From assembly GCF_014635665.1 (NCBI RefSeq), contig NZ_BMDG01000003.1:248001-312000 (forward strand): 64,000 bases of DNA, written 5' to 3'. Under the pieces are notes generated by a model. That model saw nothing but the letters and a program-made list of their open reading frames with translations, was not told where the DNA came from and made no database searches. Shown piece after piece: positions 8,726 through 18,077 of the stretch (position 1 is its first letter; every line of letters begins with the position of its first letter). The position numbers were made by a program, and so were the translations under genes. The DNA is from Isoptericola cucumis. GTDB taxonomy: Bacteria; Actinomycetota; Actinomycetes; Actinomycetales; Cellulomonadaceae.

Positions 8726-9313
8726 ATGCCCAGGAGGACGAAGGCCGAGAGCGAGGCCACGGCGGCCGCGATCCTGGCCGCCGCCCGCGACCTGTACGCC
8801 CGGCGGGGATACGCCGCCGTCGCCGTCGAGGAGGTCGCCGCGGCCTGCGGCGTCACGCGGGGCGCCGTCTACCACCACTTCGGCAGCAGGGTGGGCCTCT
8901 TCGCCGCGGTGCACGCGAGCGTGACGGCCGCCGTCGCGGCCGAGATCGAACGAGCGACCGACCATGTGCACGACCCCTGGGAAGGTCTCGAGGCCGGGTG
9001 CCACGCGTTCCTGCGGGCCGTCGTGGCCGACGACGCGCGGCAGGTCGTGCTGGTGGACGGCCCCGCCGTGCTCGGCTGGGCGCGCTGGCGGCAGGACGAC
9101 GCCCGCAGCTCGGGGCGCCTGCTCGACGCCGTCCTCACCGAGCTCGCCGACGCCGGCCGGGTGCGTCGTGACGGCGTCGCCGCGACGTCCGCGCTGCTCT
9201 CGGGCGCCATGAACGAGGCCGCGCTGTGGGTGGCCGACGCCCCTGACCGCGAGCGTGCTCTGGCGCAGGCATGGCAGGCGCTGCGTCGCCTGCTGCGCGG
9301 CGTCCGGGCCTGA
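8726..9313 (+). CDS. TetR/AcrR-family transcriptional regulator
   Basis: This 195-residue protein has the N-terminal TetR helix-turn-helix (VEEVAAACGVTRGAVYHHFGSR, seen in overlapping pieces around residues 32-54) and a helical ligand-binding region with VLVDGPAVLGWARWR, a segment common in TetR proteins of the AcrR subgroup. It is divergent from the VOC gene and faces the palindrome at 8671-8693. Auto-repression and repression of the VOC gene are inferred from this arrangement. The ligand is unknown. Confidence 0.85.
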   Translation: MPRRTKAESEATAAAILAAARDLYARRGYAAVAVEEVAAACGVTRGAVYHHFGSRVGLFAAVHASVTAAVAAEIERATDHVHDPWEGLEAGCHAFLRAVVADDARQVVLVDGPAVLGWARWRQDDARSSGRLLDAVLTELADAGRVRRDGVAATSALLSGAMNEAALWVADAPDRERALAQAWQALRRLLRGVRA

Positions 9314-9327
9314 CCCGGCACCGGGCG

Positions 9328-9349
9328 CACCTCGACGGCACCTCGACGG
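9328..9349. repeat. Two tandem 11-bp units
   Basis: CACCTCGACGG occurs twice in direct succession in the 53-base gap between the convergent TetR and altronate dehydratase genes. No function is evident; it may be slippage in a non-coding gap. Confidence 0.4.
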
Positions 9350-9366
9350 CACCGCGGCGGCCGGTG

Positions 9367-11010
9367 TCAGGTGACCGCGCCGAGCTGCCACGGCACGAAC
9401 TCGTCCGCGCCGAGGTCCAGCTCCTCGGAGACGGTCTGCTCGCCGGACGCGACGGCGAGGATCTTCTCGAAGAGCTCGTCGCCCACGTCCTCCACCGACA
9501 GCCCGTCCTCCACGATGCGCCCGGCGTCCAGGTCCATGTCCTCGCGCATGCGGCGGTACGTGTCGGAGTTGGTCGCGACCTTGATCGACGGGGACGGCTT
9601 GCAGCCCAGCACCGAGCCGCGCCCCGTGGTGAAGACGACGACGTTGGCACCGCCCGCGACGATGCCGGTCACCGACACCGGGTCGTAGCCGGGGGTGTCC
9701 ATGAACGTCATGCCGCGCTCGGTGACGGGCTCGGCGTACTCGTGCACGGCCACGAGGTCGGCGGTGCCGGCCTTGGCGACGGCGCCGAGCGACTTCTCGA
9801 GGATGGTGGTGAGGCCGCCGGCCTTGTTGCCGGGTGACGGGTTGTTGTCGAGGGTGCCGCCGCCGGCGGCCGCGTACCCCTGCCACCAGTCGATGCGGTC
9901 GAGCAGCCGCTGCCCCACCTCCTCCGAGACGGCGCGGCGCAGGAGCAGGTGCTCGGCGCCGAAGACCTCGGGCGTCTCGGCGAGGATCGACGTGCCGCCC
10001 TGCGCCACCAGCAGGTCGGACGCGTGCCCCAGGGCGGGGTTCGCGGTGATCCCGGAGAACCCGTCCGAGCCGCCGCAGTTCAGGCCCAGCACCAGCTCGG
10101 ACGCGGGCGCCTCCGCGCGGCGCAGCGCGTCGATCCCCGGCAGCATCTCGGTGATCGCGGCGACCCCGGCGCGCACGGTGGCGCGGATGCCGCCCGTGTC
10201 CTGGATGGTCAGCGTGCGCACGGGGAGGTCCTCGCGCAGCTCCAGGCCGCCGAGGACGGACGTGACCGGGAGCATCTCGCAGCCGAGCCCGACGACGAGC
10301 AGGCCCGCCATGTTGGCGTGCGACGCGTAGCCGCGCAGCGTGCGCAGCGTCACCTGGGCGCCCTCGGAGGTCGGCACGAGGCCGCAGCCGGTGTCGTGGG
10401 TGAGGGCGACGACACCGTCGACGTGCGGGTAGGCGTCCAGCACCGGGCCGCGGAACTGGTCGGCGATCATGCGCGCCGTCGACGCGGAGCAGTTCACCGA
10501 CGTGAGGATGCCGACGTAGTTGCGGGTGCCCCAGCGGCCGTCCGAGCGCCGGTACCCCCGGAACGTCCGGCGCGTCGCGGGCTCGGGGAGCGTCGTGCGG
10601 GCCGTGCCGAACTCGTGCTCCTGGGCGCCGTCGTCGCTCGCCTCGGCGCCGGGGTCGGCGAAGCCGAGGTTGTGCGTGTGCACGTGGTCGCCCGGCGCGA
10701 CGTCGCGCTTCGCGCGGCCGATCGACTGCCCGTACTTGCGCACCTCGGCGCCCGCGGTGACCGGCCGGACGGCGAGCTTGTGCCCGCGCGGCAGCGTCGA
10801 CGTCGTCGTCACCGCGGTGCCGTCCGGCAGCCGCACCGTCGTCCCCGCGGGTACCTGGCGCGTGGCGACGGCGACGTCGTCGGCGGGCCGCAGCAGCAGC
10901 GCGACGTCCGCCAGCTCGACGACGCCGGGCAGCGGGTGCTCGGCGGACCGGGACCCGTGCCCGGGCGCGGCCGCGAGGGGCAGGAGCGGGTGGTGCGGGG
11001 CGGTGCTCAT
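9367..11010 (-). CDS. UxaA-family altronate dehydratase-like enzyme
   Basis: This 547-residue product is a full-length UxaA-family dehydratase: an N-terminal SAF-like beta-clip part (about residues 30-110, HKLAVRPVTAGAEVRKYG) is fused to the C-terminal catalytic part (GYRRSDGRWGTRNY, VALTHDTGCG, LVLGLNCGGSDGFSG). Relatives convert D-altronate to 2-keto-3-deoxygluconate, and others act on galactarate or related acids. The Cys and His in these Gly-rich segments probably bind iron. It overlaps its upstream LacI regulator by 4 bases, so the two are one operon. No dedicated kinase or aldolase gene lies beside it, so the exact sugar acid is open. Confidence 0.82.
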   Translation of the reverse strand: MSTAPHHPLLPLAAAPGHGSRSAEHPLPGVVELADVALLLRPADDVAVATRQVPAGTTVRLPDGTAVTTTSTLPRGHKLAVRPVTAGAEVRKYGQSIGRAKRDVAPGDHVHTHNLGFADPGAEASDDGAQEHEFGTARTTLPEPATRRTFRGYRRSDGRWGTRNYVGILTSVNCSASTARMIADQFRGPVLDAYPHVDGVVALTHDTGCGLVPTSEGAQVTLRTLRGYASHANMAGLLVVGLGCEMLPVTSVLGGLELREDLPVRTLTIQDTGGIRATVRAGVAAITEMLPGIDALRRAEAPASELVLGLNCGGSDGFSGITANPALGHASDLLVAQGGTSILAETPEVFGAEHLLLRRAVSEEVGQRLLDRIDWWQGYAAAGGGTLDNNPSPGNKAGGLTTILEKSLGAVAKAGTADLVAVHEYAEPVTERGMTFMDTPGYDPVSVTGIVAGGANVVVFTTGRGSVLGCKPSPSIKVATNSDTYRRMREDMDLDAGRIVEDGLSVEDVGDELFEKILAVASGEQTVSEELDLGADEFVPWQLGAVT

Positions 11011-12038
11011 CGGATCACGACCTCGGGATCGGCGGCGGGTGCGGTGGAGCGGGAGGGAGCGGGAGCGGTCGACGCGCGCACGACGAGCTCGACAGGCAGG
11101 CGCCGGTGCGCGGCGGCGAGCCCGGCGTCGGACCCGGCGTCAGGCCCGGGCCCCAGCAGGTCGACGGCGTCGCGCCCGGCGCGCGCGAGCGGCAGCGCGA
11201 CGGTGGTGAGCGCCGGTGTCACGAGGGTGGCCGCCGGGACGTCGTCGAAGCCGACGACCGAGACGTCGCGGCCGGCGCGCACGCCGCGGGCGTGCAGGCG
11301 GGCGAGGACGCCGAGGGCGACCAGGTCGTTGAAGCACAGCACGGCGGTCGCGCCGGCGGCGAGGGCGAGGTCGGCGGCCTGGACGCCGCCGCCGTGGGTG
11401 GGGCGGAACGCCCCGAGGTCGATCGTCCGTCGAGCGCCCCCGTCGTCGAGCGCGTCGAGCGCCGTGCGGCGCTCCGCGTCCGACCACGAGGAGCGCGGCC
11501 CGCCCGCGTACGCGACGGCCTCGTGCCCGAGCGCCCGCAGGTGGTCGACCGCCTGCCGCACGCCGTCGGGCACGTCGAACGAGACCGACGGCACGCCGGG
11601 CGCCTCCCGGTTGACGAGCACCACCCGCCCGGTCGCGGTCAGGGCGGCGAGGGCGTCGGCGGGCATGCGCGGCGAGCAGAGCACGAGACCGTCCACCCGG
11701 CCGAGCAGCCGTGCGACCTGCTCGTGCTCCTGTGCCGCGTCCTCGTCGGTGTCGGCCACGATGACCTCGCGCCCGGTCTCGCGGGCGCGGCCCTGCACCC
11801 CCTTGGCGACGGTGGCGAAGAACGGGTTCGCGAGGTCGGGCAGCACCAGGCCGACGGTGGCGGTGCTGCCGGTCGTCAGGGTCCGGGCCGCGTGGTGCGG
11901 GCGGTAGCCGAGCTCGCGCGCGGTGCGCACGACGTGCTCGCGGTTGCCGGCGGAGACGTGGGGCGCGTCGCTGAGCGCCCGCGACGCCGTCGCCAGCGAG
12001 ACGCCCGCCGCCCGCGCGACCTCGCGCAGCGTGACCAT
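11007..12038 (-). CDS. LacI-family transcriptional regulator
   Basis: This 343-residue protein has an N-terminal LacI helix-turn-helix and hinge ([20 protein letters not shown], residues 3-22) and a PBP1-like effector domain ([34 protein letters not shown]). GGAGG precedes the ATG. It leads the operon with the altronate dehydratase-type gene, and a perfect 16-bp palindrome lies 42 bases before its start. Repression relieved by a sugar acid or its catabolite is the probable logic. Confidence 0.9.
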   Translation of the reverse strand: MVTLREVARAAGVSLATASRALSDAPHVSAGNREHVVRTARELGYRPHHAARTLTTGSTATVGLVLPDLANPFFATVAKGVQGRARETGREVIVADTDEDAAQEHEQVARLLGRVDGLVLCSPRMPADALAALTATGRVVLVNREAPGVPSVSFDVPDGVRQAVDHLRALGHEAVAYAGGPRSSWSDAERRTALDALDDGGARRTIDLGAFRPTHGGGVQAADLALAAGATAVLCFNDLVALGVLARLHARGVRAGRDVSVVGFDDVPAATLVTPALTTVALPLARAGRDAVDLLGPGPDAGSDAGLAAAHRRLPVELVVRASTAPAPSRSTAPAADPEVVIR

Positions 12039-12079
12039 GGGACCTCCGGGCTCGTGGGGACGACGAGGGGATACGACGA

Positions 12080-12095
12080 CTGGAACCGGTTCCAG
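12080..12095. promoter_or_regulatory. LacI-family operator
   Basis: CTGGAACCGGTTCCAG is a perfect 16-bp palindrome with the central CG usual for LacI-family sites. It lies 42 bases upstream of the LacI gene and so probably controls the LacI/dehydratase operon; it is also upstream of the PPOX gene on the other strand (start 12267). The rest of the 228-base gap (12039-12266) shows no gene. Confidence 0.75.
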
Positions 12096-12266
12096 CGTGT
12101 TTCAGCGTAGCGCACCTGCGAGGACGCGGGCCGGAACGCGTGAACGGGACGCGCCGAAGGCGTACCGTCGGTGCCGACGTGCTCGGCCGGTGCTCGACGA
12201 GGGCCACATCCAGGCCCTGTCCAGCCCGGCCGACGACCGCTCGCCGCCCGACCGGAGGAGTCAACG

Positions 12267-12716
12267 ATGCCCCGTCCGCCGTTTCCCGCCGCCGTCCTCG
12301 ACCTGCTGCGCCGCCCGCAACCCGCGGTGATGGCGGTCGTCCGCCCGGACGGCAGCCCCGTGACCGCCGCGACCTGGTACCTGTGGGTCGACGACGACTC
12401 GCCGGCCGGCGGGCACGTGCTCGTGAACCTCGACGCCGGTCGCAAGCGGCTGGAGCACCTGCGCGGCAACCCGCACGTGAGCCTCACCGTGCTGGGGGAG
12501 GACTGGTACACCCACGTCACCCTGCTGGGCCGTGCGACCGCGCTGACCGACGACGCCGACCTCGCCGACACCGACCGGATCTCGCGGCACTACGGCGGCC
12601 AGCCGTACCCCGTGCGCGACCGTCCCCGCGTCACCGCCCGGGTCGAGGTCGACCGCTGGACGGCGTGGGGCGCCCTGCACGACGCGGCCGACGGTGCTGC
12701 CGGCGACGCCCGCTGA
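12267..12716 (+). CDS. PPOX-class flavin/F420-type split-barrel protein
   Basis: This 149-residue split-barrel protein of the pyridoxamine 5'-phosphate oxidase-like superfamily has the typical order of strands: [20 protein letters not shown], then [20 protein letters not shown] and [20 protein letters not shown]. Actinobacterial relatives bind F420 or FMN and reduce varied substrates; the cofactor cannot be told from sequence alone. GGAGGAG (12254-12260) sets the ATG at 12267. It lies 9 bases before pntA and may be co-transcribed with it, which would link it to NAD(P)H balance. Confidence 0.8.
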   Translation: MPRPPFPAAVLDLLRRPQPAVMAVVRPDGSPVTAATWYLWVDDDSPAGGHVLVNLDAGRKRLEHLRGNPHVSLTVLGEDWYTHVTLLGRATALTDDADLADTDRISRHYGGQPYPVRDRPRVTARVEVDRWTAWGALHDAADGAAGDAR

Positions 12717-12725
12717 GGGGGCGCC

Positions 12726-14288
12726 ATGCGTCTCGGAGCTCCCCGCAACCCCGGCGACGAGCACCGTCTGGTCGCGGTCACCCCCGACGCGGCGGGCCGC
12801 CTGACCGGCCTCGGGTACGACGTCGTCGTCGAGCCGGGCGCCGGCGACGGGGCGCGGCTGGCCGCCCACGAGTACGTCGCGGCGGGGGCGCGCGTCGCCG
12901 AGCGCGCGGAGGTCTGGTCGGCGGACGTCGTCGTGACGCTCGACCCGCCCGGCCCCGCCGAGCTCGACCTGCTGCGTCCCGGCGCGGTCCTGGTGGCCCG
13001 GCTGGCGCCCGCGGCCGAGCCCGGGCTGCTCGCGGACCTGGCGGCGCGCGGCGTCACTGCCCTGGCGCTGGACGCCGTGCCGCGGATCTCCCGCGCCCAG
13101 TCGCTCGACGTGCTCTCCGCCCTGTCGAACGTGGCGGGTTACCGCGCCGTCGTGGAGGCGGCGGAGGAGTTCGGCGGGATGTTCACCGGCCAGGTCACGG
13201 CCGCGGGCACGACGCCGCCCGCCCGCGTGTTCGTCATCGGCGCGGGGGTGGCCGGGCTGGCCGCCATCGGCACGGCCGCCAGCCTCGGCGCCGACGTGCA
13301 CGCGTTCGACGTGCGACCCGAGGCCGCCGACCAGATCGAGTCCCTCGGCGCGCGCGTGGTCCGCGCGGACGCCGCCACCCAGCAGGTCAGCACGGACGGC
13401 TACGCCGGCGCGCTCACCGCCGACCAGGAGGCGGCGGCGCTGCGCGCCTACGCCGAGCAGTCGGCGGCGGCCGACGTCGTCGTCACCACCGCGCTCGTGC
13501 GCGGCACCGCGCCGACCACGATCACCCGCGCCATGGTGGACGCCATGCGGCCCGGCTCGGTGGTGGTCGACCTCGCGGCGCCGGGCGGCGGCAACTGCGA
13601 GCTCACGGTGCCGGGCGAGCGCGTCGTGACCGACCGGGGCGTGGTCGTCCTCGGGTACACCGACCTGCCGGCGCGGCTGCCGCAGCACAGCTCGCGGCTG
13701 GTCGGCACGGTCGTCGGCAACCTCCTGGAGCTCCTGACGCCCGGACGCGACGGGCGGGTGGTGCTCGACCTCGAGGACCCGGTGGTGCGCGGGATGACCG
13801 TGGCCGGCGAGGGCCGCGTGCTGTGGCCGCCGCCGCCCGTGCAGGTCTCGGCGGCCCCGCCGCAGCCCGCCGATCAGGCCGGGCCCCCGGCGGTCCCGCC
13901 GGCCGCGTCGCCGGCGCTGCGCCGGCGCCGCCGTGCCGTGCTCGGCGCGCTCGGTGCCGTCGTCGCCGGCGCGCTGGTGGCGCTCTCCCCGCCGGAGCTC
14001 GTGGGGCACTACACCGTCTTCGCCCTGGCCGTGGTGGTCGGGTTCTACGTGATCTCGAACGTCACGCACGCGCTGCACACGCCGCTGATGGCCCAGACCA
14101 ACGCGATCAGCGGGATCATCATGGTCGGCGCGCTGCTGCAGATCGGCGACCCGTCGCCCGTCGTGACGACGATCGCGGTCGTCGCCGCGGCGCTGGCGAG
14201 CGTCAACGTCTTCGGCGGGTTCCTGGTCACGCGGCGCATGCTCGGCATGTTCCGGCGCGAGGACCCGGCGAGCGGGGGAGCGTCGTGA
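12726..14288 (+). CDS. pntA: NAD(P) transhydrogenase, alpha subunit (fused)
   Basis: This 520-residue protein joins the NAD-binding domain I (Rossmann motif [17 protein letters not shown] near residues 171-187) to the membrane part of alpha (last about 120 residues, four hydrophobic segments, [19 protein letters not shown]). Many actinomycetes split this into pntAa and pntAb; here it is one chain with an Ala/Pro-rich linker around 385-410. The enzyme uses the proton gradient to move hydride from NADH to NADP+. Its stop overlaps the GTG of pntB. Confidence 0.92.
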   Translation: MRLGAPRNPGDEHRLVAVTPDAAGRLTGLGYDVVVEPGAGDGARLAAHEYVAAGARVAERAEVWSADVVVTLDPPGPAELDLLRPGAVLVARLAPAAEPGLLADLAARGVTALALDAVPRISRAQSLDVLSALSNVAGYRAVVEAAEEFGGMFTGQVTAAGTTPPARVFVIGAGVAGLAAIGTAASLGADVHAFDVRPEAADQIESLGARVVRADAATQQVSTDGYAGALTADQEAAALRAYAEQSAAADVVVTTALVRGTAPTTITRAMVDAMRPGSVVVDLAAPGGGNCELTVPGERVVTDRGVVVLGYTDLPARLPQHSSRLVGTVVGNLLELLTPGRDGRVVLDLEDPVVRGMTVAGEGRVLWPPPPVQVSAAPPQPADQAGPPAVPPAASPALRRRRRAVLGALGAVVAGALVALSPPELVGHYTVFALAVVVGFYVISNVTHALHTPLMAQTNAISGIIMVGALLQIGDPSPVVTTIAVVAAALASVNVFGGFLVTRRMLGMFRREDPASGGAS

Positions 14289-15694
14289 CCGTGACCTCCG
14301 TGGTGCTCGCCGCCTACCTGGTCGCGGGCATCCTGTTCATCCTGTCCCTGGCGGGCCTGTCGGCGCAGGCCTCCGCCCGGCGCGGCACCGTGCTCGGGAT
14401 GCTGGGGATGGGCCTGGCCCTCGCCGCCACGGTCGCCCTCGCGCTCGAGCGGTCGGCCCGCCCGTGGCCCGTGACCGCCGGCCTGATCCTGCTGGTGCTG
14501 GTGGTGGGCGCGGCGGTGGGCACCTGGCGTGCCCGGCGGGTCGAGATGACCCAGATGCCGGAGCTCATCGCGCTGCTGCACTCGTTCGTGGGGCTGTCCG
14601 CCGTGCTGGTGGGGTACGGGTCGTACCTGGGAGAGCCGGCGGCCGGCGGGGGCGACGCCGTCCACCGGGTGGAGGTGTTCCTCGGCGTCCTCATCGGGGC
14701 CGTCACCTTCACGGGCTCGGTGGTCGCGTTCGGCAAGCTCTCGGGCCGGCTGTCGTCCGCGCCGCTCACGCTGCCGGCGCGCCACCTGCTCAACCTCGCC
14801 GCCCTGGTGGGCTGCGGCGCCCTGCTGGCCTGGTTCCTCGGCGCGGGGACGACGGCGGCCGGGCTGGCGCCGCTGCTGCTCATGACCGTCGTCGCGCTCG
14901 CGCTGGGCTGGCACCTGGTGGCGGCGATCGGCGGCGGGGACATGCCCGTCGTGGTGTCGATGCTCAACTCGTACTCGGGCTGGGCGGCCGCGGCGGCCGG
15001 GTTCACCCTCGGCAACGACCTGCTCATCGTCACCGGCGCGCTCGTCGGGGCGTCCGGCGCCATCCTCAGCTACCTCATGTGCCGCGCCATGAACCGGTCG
15101 TTCTGGTCGGTGGTGCTGGGCGGCTTCGGCAGCGCGGGCGGCGCCGCCCCGGCCGGCGGGACCGACCAGGGCGAGGTGCGGGAGACGTCGCCGGACGCCG
15201 TCGCCGCGCTGCTGACCGCCGCGCGGTCGGTCGTCGTCGTGCCCGGGTACGGGATGGCCGTCGCGAAGGCGCAGCACCCGGTGGCCGACCTCGTCGGGCG
15301 GCTGCGGGAGCGGGGCGTCACGGTGCGCTTCGGCGTGCACCCGGTGGCGGGCCGGCTCCCCGGCCACATGAACGTGCTGCTGGCCGAGGCGCGGGTGCCG
15401 TACGACATCGTGCTGGGGATGGAGGAGGTCAACCCGGACCTGCCCGGTACCGACGTCGTGCTCGTCATCGGCGCCAACGACACGGTGAACCCCGCCGCGC
15501 AGGACGACCCGTCGTCGCCGATCGCGGGCATGCCGGTGATCGAGGCGTGGAAGGCGCGCGACGTCGTGGTCTTCAAGCGCTCGCTGGCCACCGGCTACGC
15601 CGGCGTGGGCAACCCGCTGTTCTTCCGCGAGAACACGGCCATGCTCTTCGGCGACGCCAAGGAGCAGGTGGACAAGATCGTCCAGGCGCTCTGA
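14285..15694 (+). CDS. pntB: NAD(P) transhydrogenase, beta subunit
   Basis: This 469-residue subunit has about eight or nine membrane helices and a C-terminal NADP-binding domain III ([39 protein letters not shown]). The GTG at 14285 overlaps the pntA TGA and has a G-rich ribosome site; there is no ATG alternative nearby. Beta completes the proton channel and holds NADP(H). The gene ends three bases before the convergent mqo gene, so any terminator must lie inside one of the two coding regions. Confidence 0.92.
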   Translation: MTVTSVVLAAYLVAGILFILSLAGLSAQASARRGTVLGMLGMGLALAATVALALERSARPWPVTAGLILLVLVVGAAVGTWRARRVEMTQMPELIALLHSFVGLSAVLVGYGSYLGEPAAGGGDAVHRVEVFLGVLIGAVTFTGSVVAFGKLSGRLSSAPLTLPARHLLNLAALVGCGALLAWFLGAGTTAAGLAPLLLMTVVALALGWHLVAAIGGGDMPVVVSMLNSYSGWAAAAAGFTLGNDLLIVTGALVGASGAILSYLMCRAMNRSFWSVVLGGFGSAGGAAPAGGTDQGEVRETSPDAVAALLTAARSVVVVPGYGMAVAKAQHPVADLVGRLRERGVTVRFGVHPVAGRLPGHMNVLLAEARVPYDIVLGMEEVNPDLPGTDVVLVIGANDTVNPAAQDDPSSPIAGMPVIEAWKARDVVVFKRSLATGYAGVGNPLFFRENTAMLFGDAKEQVDKIVQAL

Positions 15695-15697
15695 CCG

Positions 15698-17260
15698 TCA
15701 GACCCGGGAGTCGGCCTGCGACTCGTAGACCTCCGCGTCGAGCACGCCGTCGGCGTGCACGAAGGCCGACTCCGGCACGGCGGTCCCGGCGCTCTCGATG
15801 CTGCGGGCGTCGGTGGGGACGCCGCCGTCGAGGCTCGGCATGACGCTCGCGAGCTCGGAGCGCCACTTGGTGAACCGGAACGGGAAGCACCGCTCGAGCA
15901 GCCCGACCATCGCCGACGCGGCGGTCGAGGCGCCCGGGGACGCGCCGAGCAGGCCGGCGATCGAGCCGTCCGACGCGGCGACGATCTCCGTGCCGAACTG
16001 CAGCACGCCCTTGCCGTCGGCGTCGCGCTTGATGACCTGGACACGCTGGCCCGCCGTGATCCGCTCCCAGTCCTTGGGGTGGGCGGTCGGCATGAACTGC
16101 TGCAGCGCGTGGAACTTGGTCTCCGGCGCGGCGGCGAGCTGGCCCACCAGGTACTGGGTGAGGTCGAGGTTCTTCAGGCCCGCGCCGAGCATCGACGTGA
16201 GGTTGTGCAGGCGCATCGAGGTGATCAGGCCCAGGTACTTGCCCTTCTTGAGGTACTTGGGGCTGAACCCGGCGTAGGGGCCGAACATGAGGTACGACCT
16301 GCCGTCGACCACGCGGGTGTCGAGGTGCGGCACGGACATCGGCGGGGCGCCGACGTCGGCCTTGCCGTAGACCTTCGCCTGGTGGCGGGCCACGATCTCG
16401 GGGTTGGAGGTGCGCAGGAACTCCCCAGAGATCGGGAAGCCGCCGAAGCCCTTGATCTCGGGGATGCCGGCCGACTGCAGCAGGGGGAGGGCGCCGCCGC
16501 CGGCGCCGACGAAGACGAACTTCGCGGTGACGGTGCTCGTCCGGTCGTCCGCGTTCCAGGAGCGGTCCTTGACGCGCAGCTTCCAGCGCCCGTCCTTGGT
16601 CTTCTTGAGGCTCTTGACCTCGTGCTGCAGCCGCAGCTCGGCGCCGCCGGCGACGAGCCCGTCGATGAGCTGGCGGGTGAGGTTGCCGAAGTCGACGTCG
16701 GTGCCGGCGGTCGCGCGCGTCGCCGCGACGGCCTCGTCGGCGTCGCGCTCCTCGGTGAGCAACGGCGCCCAGGACCGGATGGTGGAGCGGTCGGCCGTGA
16801 ACTCGAGGTCGCGGAACAGCGGGTGGGCGCTGAGGGTCTCGTACCGGCGGCGCAGGTAGTCGACGTTCTTCTCGCCGCGCACGAACGTCATGTGCGGGGT
16901 GCGGCTGAGGAACGAATCGTCCTTGAGGCGGCCGGTGGCCACGAGATGCTGCCAGAGCTCGCGCGAGATCTCGAACTCCTCGTTGATCTTCACCGCCTTG
17001 GAGATGTCGATCGAGCCGTCCTTGCGCTCCGGGGTGTAGTTGAGCTCGCAGAGCGCGGCGTGCCCGGTACCCGCGTTGTTCCACGGGTTCGAGGACTCCT
17101 GCGCGACGTCGTCGAGCCGCTCGTAGATGCGGATCGTCCAGCTCGGCTCGAGCTGCTGGAGCAGCGTGCCGAGCGTGGCGCTCATGATGCCGCCCCCGAT
17201 GAGGACGACGTCGACGTCGGCCCGCGCGGGGCCACCGGAAGTCACAGCACCTGAAGTCAC
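15698..17260 (-). CDS. mqo: Malate:quinone oxidoreductase
   Basis: This 520-residue FAD-dependent membrane-peripheral enzyme oxidises malate to oxaloacetate and feeds electrons to quinone. The FAD motif VVLIGGGIMSATLGTLL is near residues 19-35, followed by YERLDDVAQESSNPWNNAGT and the C-terminal GTAVPESAFVHADGV. The GTG at 17260 has no ribosome site but sits 6 bases after TATGGT, which suggests a leaderless message; a second GTG five codons in is possible. Length and all family blocks are complete. Confidence 0.95.
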   Translation of the reverse strand: MTSGAVTSGGPARADVDVVLIGGGIMSATLGTLLQQLEPSWTIRIYERLDDVAQESSNPWNNAGTGHAALCELNYTPERKDGSIDISKAVKINEEFEISRELWQHLVATGRLKDDSFLSRTPHMTFVRGEKNVDYLRRRYETLSAHPLFRDLEFTADRSTIRSWAPLLTEERDADEAVAATRATAGTDVDFGNLTRQLIDGLVAGGAELRLQHEVKSLKKTKDGRWKLRVKDRSWNADDRTSTVTAKFVFVGAGGGALPLLQSAGIPEIKGFGGFPISGEFLRTSNPEIVARHQAKVYGKADVGAPPMSVPHLDTRVVDGRSYLMFGPYAGFSPKYLKKGKYLGLITSMRLHNLTSMLGAGLKNLDLTQYLVGQLAAAPETKFHALQQFMPTAHPKDWERITAGQRVQVIKRDADGKGVLQFGTEIVAASDGSIAGLLGASPGASTAASAMVGLLERCFPFRFTKWRSELASVMPSLDGGVPTDARSIESAGTAVPESAFVHADGVLDAEVYESQADSRV

Positions 17261-17266
17261 CGGGCC

Positions 17267-17295
17267 ACCATACGCCGCGCGTGAAAAGTGTCACA
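17267..17295 (-). promoter_or_regulatory. mqo promoter with a CRP/GlxR-like site
   Basis: TATGGT (read on the minus strand, 17272 to 17267) lies 6 bases before the mqo GTG. CGTGA-N6-TCACA (17280-17295) matches the CRP-family consensus TGTGA-N6-TCACA at nine of ten positions and covers the expected -35 area. Binding there would be expected to block or modulate transcription. Confidence 0.55.
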
Positions 17296-17324
17296 AAGAA
17301 TGAGAGCAACCTCACACGGGCCTC

Positions 17325-17346
17325 TGACCTGCAGTGACGCAGGTCA
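17325..17346. other. 8-bp inverted repeat upstream of mqo
   Basis: TGACCTGC (17325-17332) and GCAGGTCA (17339-17346) are perfect complements with a 6-base spacer. The site is about 65 bases upstream of mqo and 26 bases past the stop of the next gene, so it may be a second operator or a terminator for the TetR operon. No T-run follows. Confidence 0.4.
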
Positions 17347-17372
17347 CATCGCCGCTGGGACAGGCCCGCAGG

Positions 17373-18077
17373 TCAGCGCGTCGGGGCGGTCGCCGAGGGC
17401 CAGGGGCCGAGCTCGGGCAGCGGCACCCGGGCGCCGCCGCGGAGTGCCCCGACGGGGCCGGCGGGCTCCCGCCCGGCGAGCCACGCGGCGACGTCGCGCG
17501 GGTCGCCGTCGAGCTCGAGGCCGTCGTCGCGGGGGCCGGGGAGCCGGACGGCGAGGAAGTCGCGCAGGTGGGCACAGAAGCGGTCGCCCCAGGTGTCGGA
17601 CCCGATCGCGGTGCTCGTGCCCGCGGTCGCGTCCACGGCGTGGATGCGCGCCTCGCGCCACCACGCGAGCAGGGCGTCGGCGACGACGCCGTCGCGGTAC
17701 GCGACCGGTGCCGACCACGCCGCGGCGTCGTCCGGGTCGGGCCAGGCCGCCGCGAGCCGCTCGCGCGCGGCGAGGAGCGCCTCGACGTGCTCGACCGCCG
17801 TGCGGGACGCGCCGGCCTCGATGGCGGCGTCCCGGCCCGCCTGGCCGCCGTCGTACGGGGCGACCTTCTCGCCGCGGGCGGCGTACTCCGCCTGCCGGGC
17901 GAGCGCGGCCCCGACGTTCGCGACGTGGGACAGCACGTGCCCCCGGGTCCAGCCGGGCAGTGCCGATGGCTCGGCGACGACGTCGTCGCCCCACTGGCGG
18001 ACCGCCTCGGTCAGCGCGTCCAGCGCGTGCTGCGCGTCGGTGAGGGCATGGTCGACGAGGGCAGGGTTCACGGCCAC
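17373..18077 (-). CDS. Maleylpyruvate isomerase family (mycothiol-type, DinB fold) protein
   Basis: This 234-residue protein begins with the MDMPI N-terminal helical bundle (VDHALTDAQHALDALTEAVR, LPGWTRGHVLSHVANVG), a fold shared with DinB and used by mycothiol-dependent isomerases and S-transferases. The His residues in GWTRGHVLSH are the usual metal-site candidates. GTG at 18077 follows AAGGAG by 5 bases; GTG at 18071 is the alternative. It overlaps the preceding oxidase gene by 10 bases and so is the third gene of a TetR-led operon. The actual reaction is unknown. Confidence 0.78.
   Translation of the reverse strand: MAVNPALVDHALTDAQHALDALTEAVRQWGDDVVAEPSALPGWTRGHVLSHVANVGAALARQAEYAARGEKVAPYDGGQAGRDAAIEAGASRTAVEHVEALLAARERLAAAWPDPDDAAAWSAPVAYRDGVVADALLAWWREARIHAVDATAGTSTAIGSDTWGDRFCAHLRDFLAVRLPGPRDDGLELDGDPRDVAAWLAGREPAGPVGALRGGARVPLPELGPWPSATAPTR

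Noticed and set aside
12039-12266. A small gene in the LacI/PPOX gap
   Set aside because: No frame shows coding bias or a ribosome site; the operator and probable promoters explain the space.
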